DNA of 64,000 nucleotides from Fontisphaera persica (GTDB taxonomy: Bacteria; Verrucomicrobiota; Verrucomicrobiia; Limisphaerales; Fontisphaeraceae): positions 3,286,001 through 3,350,000 of the forward strand of contig NZ_CP116615.1 in assembly GCF_024832785.1 (NCBI RefSeq), given 5' to 3'. The notes beneath the pieces were generated by a model. That model worked only from the letters and a program-made list of their open reading frames with translations. It had not been told where the DNA came from and made no database searches. Positions 59,764 through 64,000 of this stretch are shown piece after piece. How positions within the stretch are numbered: the first letter of the stretch is position 1; each line of letters begins with the position of its first letter. The position numbers and the translations under genes are program-made.

Positions 59764-61977
59764 TCAAGCCGGCGCCGGCGGATGCTGGCCCACGATTTCC
59801 AGAATGGCGCGGCGGAGCGCCTCCAATTGGAACGGCTTGCCCAGATGGTGATTGCCCACGGACTTCAGGAAAGCGCGCGTCTCCTCATTCACCGTGTCGC
59901 CGGTTAAAAAGAGGATGCGGCCGGCCAGGCTGGGATGTTCCTGCCGGACGGCGGCGTAAAACTGGCGTCCGTCCATTTCCGGCATGCGAATATCTGAAAG
60001 GATCAGATCAAAGTGCTGCTTGCGCAACAGTTCCAGGGCGTGCGCCGGCACGGTGCATCCCACCGTGCGGCAACCCAGCAGCGAGAGCATTTCCGAGACC
60101 ATCTCGGTAATGGTAGGCTCATCATCCAGCACGAGGATTTTCAGATTGAGATCGGCCGCCGCCGGCGCCGCGGCTGGAGGGGTGGGCGGGGGTTTGGGCG
60201 CTTCACTGACGGGCGCGGTTTTAACCGGCAGCTCCACGACGAAGCGCGCCCCTTCCGGCCCGGGCCGGGCGTGGTAAAGGCGGCCATTGTGCTCGGAGAC
60301 GATGCTCAGGGCAATGGACAGCCCGAGGCCGGTGCCCGCGCCCACCTGTTTGGTGGTGAAAAACGGCTCGAAGATTCTGGTTTCCAGATGGGGCGGCACA
60401 CCGGGGCCGTTGTCCTCCACCTCCACCAGCACTTTACCCTCCGCGTGCCGCGTGGCCACTTTCAGCAAGCCGGGGCGGTCGCGTCCGCTCATGGCCTGCA
60501 CGGCGTTGTTGATGAGAATCACCAGCACCTGTTGAATCTGGTCGGCATCCGCCAGCGTGACGGGCAGGTCGGGGTCCAGCCGGGTTTGCACCTGCACCCC
60601 TGCCACCCGCACCGCAAACTTGCGCAACTCGAGCACCCGCTGGGCCACTTCATTCAGGTTGACCAGCTCGCGTTGCGGCGGACGCTCGCGGGCAAACGCC
60701 AGAAAGTTTTGCACGAGCTTGGCGGCGCGGTTGCTTTCCTGGGCCACCTTCTCCAAATCCGCCCGCACATCGGGCGCCAGCTCGCGGTGTTGCAGCACCA
60801 GCTCCAGATAGCCTTTGACCACCGCCAGCGGATTGTTCAGCTCGTGGGCGATGCCGGAAATCATCTGGCCCAGGGCGGCCAGTTTTTCGGTCTGCCGCAA
60901 TTGCTGCTCGAGCTGGGCGCGCTCGGTCAGTTCATGCAAAAACAACTGCACCGCCGGGTGTCCATCGTACTCCACCGGCGTGGCGCTGACCTCCACCGGC
61001 GCCAGTTCCTGATTCAGCCGCCGCAGTTGCAGCGGGTGCAGCGTGCACAACCACTCCGCGGCCGTCATGCCGGGAGGCGGCTGGCCCGGACAGAAATGCA
61101 GCAGGGAGCGCCCGCACAATTCTTGCGGAGCGCCCGCTCCCAGCAGCCGCGCCGCCGCCTGGTTCACCTCCTGGATGGTCAAATCATCCGGCCGGGCGAT
61201 GATGATGGGTTGGCCGGCATTCTCGAACAACTTGCGGTACCGCTCCTCCGTGGCCGAGACCTTGCTGCGCAGCTCCTGCGCTTCCTCCGCCTGTTTGGAC
61301 AGGTTCAAGAAAGCCAGGTGGTGGGTATGCCGCGCCTCCTCCAACACCAGGACAATCATGCTGACGGCAATAAACAATTGCAGCACGGTGGCAATCAGGA
61401 AGGCCGCCCCAAAAAGCTCGGGCTGATAGTACAGGAAGGGAAACCCCACGTGGTATAGCCCCCACAACCCAAAGCCCACCGCCAGCAAACCCGCCCCCAC
61501 GTAGGGCCGCCGCCGCCGGTAGGCCAGAAAGCAATAACCCACGCGCAAGCTGGCCACGGCGATGAGCCCAAAGATGGGCAGCCGGATTTGCAGCGCGTTC
61601 TCCAACTGGTAGGCGCCGTAATAACTCCAGACAAACAGAAAACCAAAAAACAACGCCGCCAGCGATTGGCGCACCCGCTGCCCCAGAAACCGCAGGCCGC
61701 CCCAGAATAAAAACAAGGCGGTGGCGCTGATGCACCATTGCTTGACCATGGTCATCCACGGCGCGGCATCCTCATGGCCCAGCGCCAGATTCAGCGTGAG
61801 CCACAAGGCATAAAACATCCACGCCGCCGCCCAGATGGTGAAATAACGCCGCCGCGTGTAGTGATTCAAATAGAAGAACAGTCCTACGAGCACCCAGACG
61901 CTCAGCAGGGACACGGCCAGCGCCTGTTTGATGTATTGACCGGGGATGAGCAGGTCAAAACCAATCTCGTACGACAT
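59764..61977 (-). CDS. Hybrid histidine kinase
   Basis: A 737-residue membrane sensor. The N-terminus has about seven or eight helices (VSLLSVWVLVGLFFYLNHYT to LQLFIAVSMIVLVLEEA, residues 15-225). A PAS domain (about 250-365), a HisKA domain with H378 in GIAHELNNPLAVVKGY, and an HATPase domain (INNAVQAM, DNGPGVPP, GTGLGLSIALSIV) follow. A Pro/Ala-rich linker leads to a C-terminal receiver with D662 in LILSDIRMPEMDG. The output partner is not identified. Inner-membrane protein; the intramembrane sensing part is not a recognised family by eye. Confidence 0.92.
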   Translation of the reverse strand: MSYEIGFDLLIPGQYIKQALAVSLLSVWVLVGLFFYLNHYTRRRYFTIWAAAWMFYALWLTLNLALGHEDAAPWMTMVKQWCISATALFLFWGGLRFLGQRVRQSLAALFFGFLFVWSYYGAYQLENALQIRLPIFGLIAVASLRVGYCFLAYRRRRPYVGAGLLAVGFGLWGLYHVGFPFLYYQPELFGAAFLIATVLQLFIAVSMIVLVLEEARHTHHLAFLNLSKQAEEAQELRSKVSATEERYRKLFENAGQPIIIARPDDLTIQEVNQAAARLLGAGAPQELCGRSLLHFCPGQPPPGMTAAEWLCTLHPLQLRRLNQELAPVEVSATPVEYDGHPAVQLFLHELTERAQLEQQLRQTEKLAALGQMISGIAHELNNPLAVVKGYLELVLQHRELAPDVRADLEKVAQESNRAAKLVQNFLAFARERPPQRELVNLNEVAQRVLELRKFAVRVAGVQVQTRLDPDLPVTLADADQIQQVLVILINNAVQAMSGRDRPGLLKVATRHAEGKVLVEVEDNGPGVPPHLETRIFEPFFTTKQVGAGTGLGLSIALSIVSEHNGRLYHARPGPEGARFVVELPVKTAPVSEAPKPPPTPPAAAPAAADLNLKILVLDDEPTITEMVSEMLSLLGCRTVGCTVPAHALELLRKQHFDLILSDIRMPEMDGRQFYAAVRQEHPSLAGRILFLTGDTVNEETRAFLKSVGNHHLGKPFQLEALRRAILEIVGQHPPAPA

Positions 61978-62151
61978 AGGGCGGGCCAGATACTACGGAG
62001 GAATCCCAGCCTCCCGCCAGCCCAAAAATACGGGGAATGTTCCCCCTCGGCCGGCACAAGCGCCATTTTCGGACCAGCCAGGCTTGCCAGCACCTCCCGG
62101 CCAGCGCTTGCTCGTCATCGCGCCTTTCCCACCCGGCTGGCGCCGCCCTGT

Positions 62152-64000
62152 TCATTTTTCGTGCAGGATAATCTGGCCGCGCCAGTCCGGCGGCAGAGGT
62201 TGGGCGCGCAATTCTTGGATGCGCTCCAGATAATAATGGCAGGGGCCGTCCTCGGGTTTGAGAGCCAGCACATGGCGAAAGGCTTTTTCGGCGGCGTCCC
62301 ATTGCCGGGTGGCAAACAACTCCCAGGCCTCCGCAAAAGCCTCCCGCCAGGCCCGCGAGGCTTCGGCCTGCTCGGGAAGCCCCACCACCTCATAGACAAA
62401 TTGAAACTGCGTGACGCCTTTGAAACGAAACAGGCCCACCGGCCGGAAGACAATCTGGTCCCCCACCGCCCGGCGGATGGCCTCGGTGGCCAGCACGCCG
62501 GTGCCCACCATTTTGTTCATGCCTTCCAGGCGGGAGGCAATGTTCACACAATCGCCCACCGCGGTGTAATCAAAGCGTTGCGAACTGCCGATGTTGCCTA
62601 CGCTGGCTTCGCCGAGGTTCAACCCCACCCGCGTCCGCATCACCGGCCCGGCGCGCTGCTGGTCATGCGCCGCCAGCCGGCCCCGGAGCAACAAGGCCGA
62701 CACACACGCCCGCCGTGCATGGTCTTCCTGCGAAAAGGGCGCGTTCCAAATCGCAAAAATCGCGTCGCCAATCAGCTTCACCACCGTGCCCTCCGTTTCG
62801 TGCACGCAACCCAGGGTCAGCTCATAATAGGCGTTCAACTGCTCCGCCAGCTCATCGGGGGACAGATTCTCCGAGAGTTTGGAGTAAGCCTCAATGTCAC
62901 TGAACATGATGCTGATGATTTGCCTGCGCGTGCCGGGTTTGAGCAGCTCCGGATTCTTGAGGATTTGCTCCACGCGCCCCGGCGAAAGCTGTTTCACCAG
63001 GGTCTCGCGCAACAAGGCGCGCTCCTGCTCCAATAATTTCTGCTCCGCCTCCAACCGCTGCTTTTCGGCCTTTTCCGTGCGCGCCTCCGCCTCGGCGAGC
63101 ATTTTCTCAAAATAGAGCCGGACCGAATTGAACAACACCGACCACAGGGTGGCCGCGCCGATTTGCACTGGCGGGATGAGCCACGCGAACCACACCGCCG
63201 CCTTCCAATGCAGCGCAATGGCCGCCGCCGCCTCGCCCACCACCAGGACCACGGCCACCGGCACCGCCCAGGTGGGGCGCAGCATGGCCAGGCCGAAACC
63301 CACCCCCGCGCCCAGCAATATGAGCAAACCCAATTGCAGCGAATCGGGAATGGCCACCATCCAATTCTTCCGCATCAAATTGCAAAAGGCGGTGGCCTGG
63401 ATTTCCGTCCCCGGCGAAAAGGAGCGAATCTGCACCTCCGCGTCATGCTCGCCGGCCGCGGCCTCCAGATACCGCGGCCAGGGATTGCGGAATTCGTCCT
63501 TGCCCTCGCCGGTCATGCCGGTGCTCTGGCGTGCCCCAATGAACACCACCTTGTCCTTGAACAAGTCGGGCGGCGTATCGCCGCGGTACACGGTGAAATA
63601 ACTCTCCGAGCGCAGCGTTAATGGCGGCCCAAAGTAATTGATATACCGGGTGCCATGGGGCGGGTCCACGTAGCCCAAAACCTGCGCCGCCGCCTCGCAC
63701 AGCGAGGGAAAAGGCTCGCCGCCATAATCCACAGCTTCGGGAAACAGCCGGATGGTGTAATCCGAGGAAACCGTAGTGTAAGAGTGGCCCACGGCGGCCA
63801 CCGCCTTTTCCACGCGTTCATAGATGGGCAGGATGCGCCAAGCCACCGCCCCTTCCATCTCCAGCCGCCCGTACTCCGCCGCCACCACCACCTTGCCGTG
63901 GCGGCGCATGGCTTCCGTCAGGCGCGCGTCCCACTCCTCAGCCATCTGCGGGTCGGCCAGAAAATTGGAGGCGGGGCTGCTGAAGACCACGTCAAACACA
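62152..64000 (-). CDS. CHASE2-type class III nucleotide cyclase, 5'-truncated
   Basis: The frame is open across the right end of the window, so the true start lies outside. About 615 C-terminal residues are present. The first part (FDVVFSSPASNFLADPQMAE to KDKVVFIGARQSTGMTGEGKDEF) is the extracytoplasmic CHASE2 sensor, whose beginning is missing. Three hydrophobic segments follow, then a coiled coil (EARTEKAEKQRLEAEQKLLE). The catalytic domain has metal Asp in IMFSDIEAYSKLSENL and KLIGDAIFAIW and nucleotide contact in YTAVGDCVNIASRLEGM. A short TPR-like end follows. cAMP production is likely. Confidence 0.92.
   Translation of the reverse strand, partial: VFDVVFSSPASNFLADPQMAEEWDARLTEAMRRHGKVVVAAEYGRLEMEGAVAWRILPIYERVEKAVAAVGHSYTTVSSDYTIRLFPEAVDYGGEPFPSLCEAAAQVLGYVDPPHGTRYINYFGPPLTLRSESYFTVYRGDTPPDLFKDKVVFIGARQSTGMTGEGKDEFRNPWPRYLEAAAGEHDAEVQIRSFSPGTEIQATAFCNLMRKNWMVAIPDSLQLGLLILLGAGVGFGLAMLRPTWAVPVAVVLVVGEAAAAIALHWKAAVWFAWLIPPVQIGAATLWSVLFNSVRLYFEKMLAEAEARTEKAEKQRLEAEQKLLEQERALLRETLVKQLSPGRVEQILKNPELLKPGTRRQIISIMFSDIEAYSKLSENLSPDELAEQLNAYYELTLGCVHETEGTVVKLIGDAIFAIWNAPFSQEDHARRACVSALLLRGRLAAHDQQRAGPVMRTRVGLNLGEASVGNIGSSQRFDYTAVGDCVNIASRLEGMNKMVGTGVLATEAIRRAVGDQIVFRPVGLFRFKGVTQFQFVYEVVGLPEQAEASRAWREAFAEAWELFATRQWDAAEKAFRHVLALKPEDGPCHYYLERIQELRAQPLPPDWRGQIILHEK

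Overview
The window looks like chromosomal DNA of a free-living, GC-rich Gram-negative bacterium, most likely Verrucomicrobiota of the Limisphaerales/Pedosphaera type. This is inferred from gene content, not from a marker gene. The signs are many secreted carbohydrate-active enzymes, a formylglycine sulfatase with a HEAT-type tail, paired Gfo/Idh/MocA and URO-D-family genes, a GldA/GldF/GldG/DUF4340 export operon, a secreted protease ending in a calcium-binding-like 'DxDRDGMPN..E...GT' module, LPS heptose genes, and intergenic blocks containing the ACGAATGAACACGAATGGAC-type tail. Nearly all of the window is coding. No prophage, conjugative element, CRISPR array or intact insertion sequence is visible.

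Layout. 1-4102 (minus): the end-truncated start of an AlbA_2 protein, then a housekeeping operon tyrA-aroA-cmk-plsC. 4244-10880: a GH129-like secreted enzyme, an exported Mn-type superoxide dismutase (opposite strand), and a GH2 enzyme translationally coupled to a class III nucleotide cyclase. 10881-11541: repeat-only intergenic DNA. 11542-16254 (minus): hypF-hypC-hypD-hypE for the Fe(CN)2CO centre of NiFe hydrogenases, with no hydrogenase gene in view. 16500-21963: a small unknown gene, a GH29 alpha-L-fucosidase, a PAS protein coupled to a single-domain response regulator, and a small secreted protein coupled to a matrixin-like metalloprotease. 21964-22931: a second repeat block, followed by tRNA-Thr(UGU). 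23092-25463 (minus): aldo/keto reductase, ThpR and an HPr-kinase-like P-loop protein. 25584-44423: secreted unknown proteins, sulfatase, threonine synthase, a kelch-like secreted protein, a GT9 heptosyltransferase, an apparently inactive REP-associated tyrosine transposase relative, GH51 arabinofuranosidase, a URO-D and Gfo/Idh/MocA pair, and a large Tat-exported GH116 enzyme. 44452-52186: a GNAT protein, a strong terminator, the gldA-gldF-gldG-DUF4340 operon and a Na+/H+ antiporter. 52310-58174 (minus): a periplasmic HMA protein, a second URO-D protein, an FG-GAP protein, and thiG-heptokinase-panB. 58301-64000: a membrane protein, a stand-alone cyclic-nucleotide-binding protein, a hybrid histidine kinase and a CHASE2 nucleotide cyclase cut by the window end.

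How it fits together. Biosynthetic genes (aromatic amino acids, threonine, pantothenate, thiazole, phospholipid, LPS heptose) sit among enzymes that strip fucose, arabinose, hexosamine-type, glucosyl and sulfate groups from complex glycans. Cyclic nucleotide signalling recurs (two cyclases and one bare cNMP-binding protein), as do partial two-component modules. The most unusual item is the combination of GTAG-headed double-hairpin repeats in two intergenic regions with a REP-transposase relative at 35.9 kb that has lost both histidines of its HUH motif.
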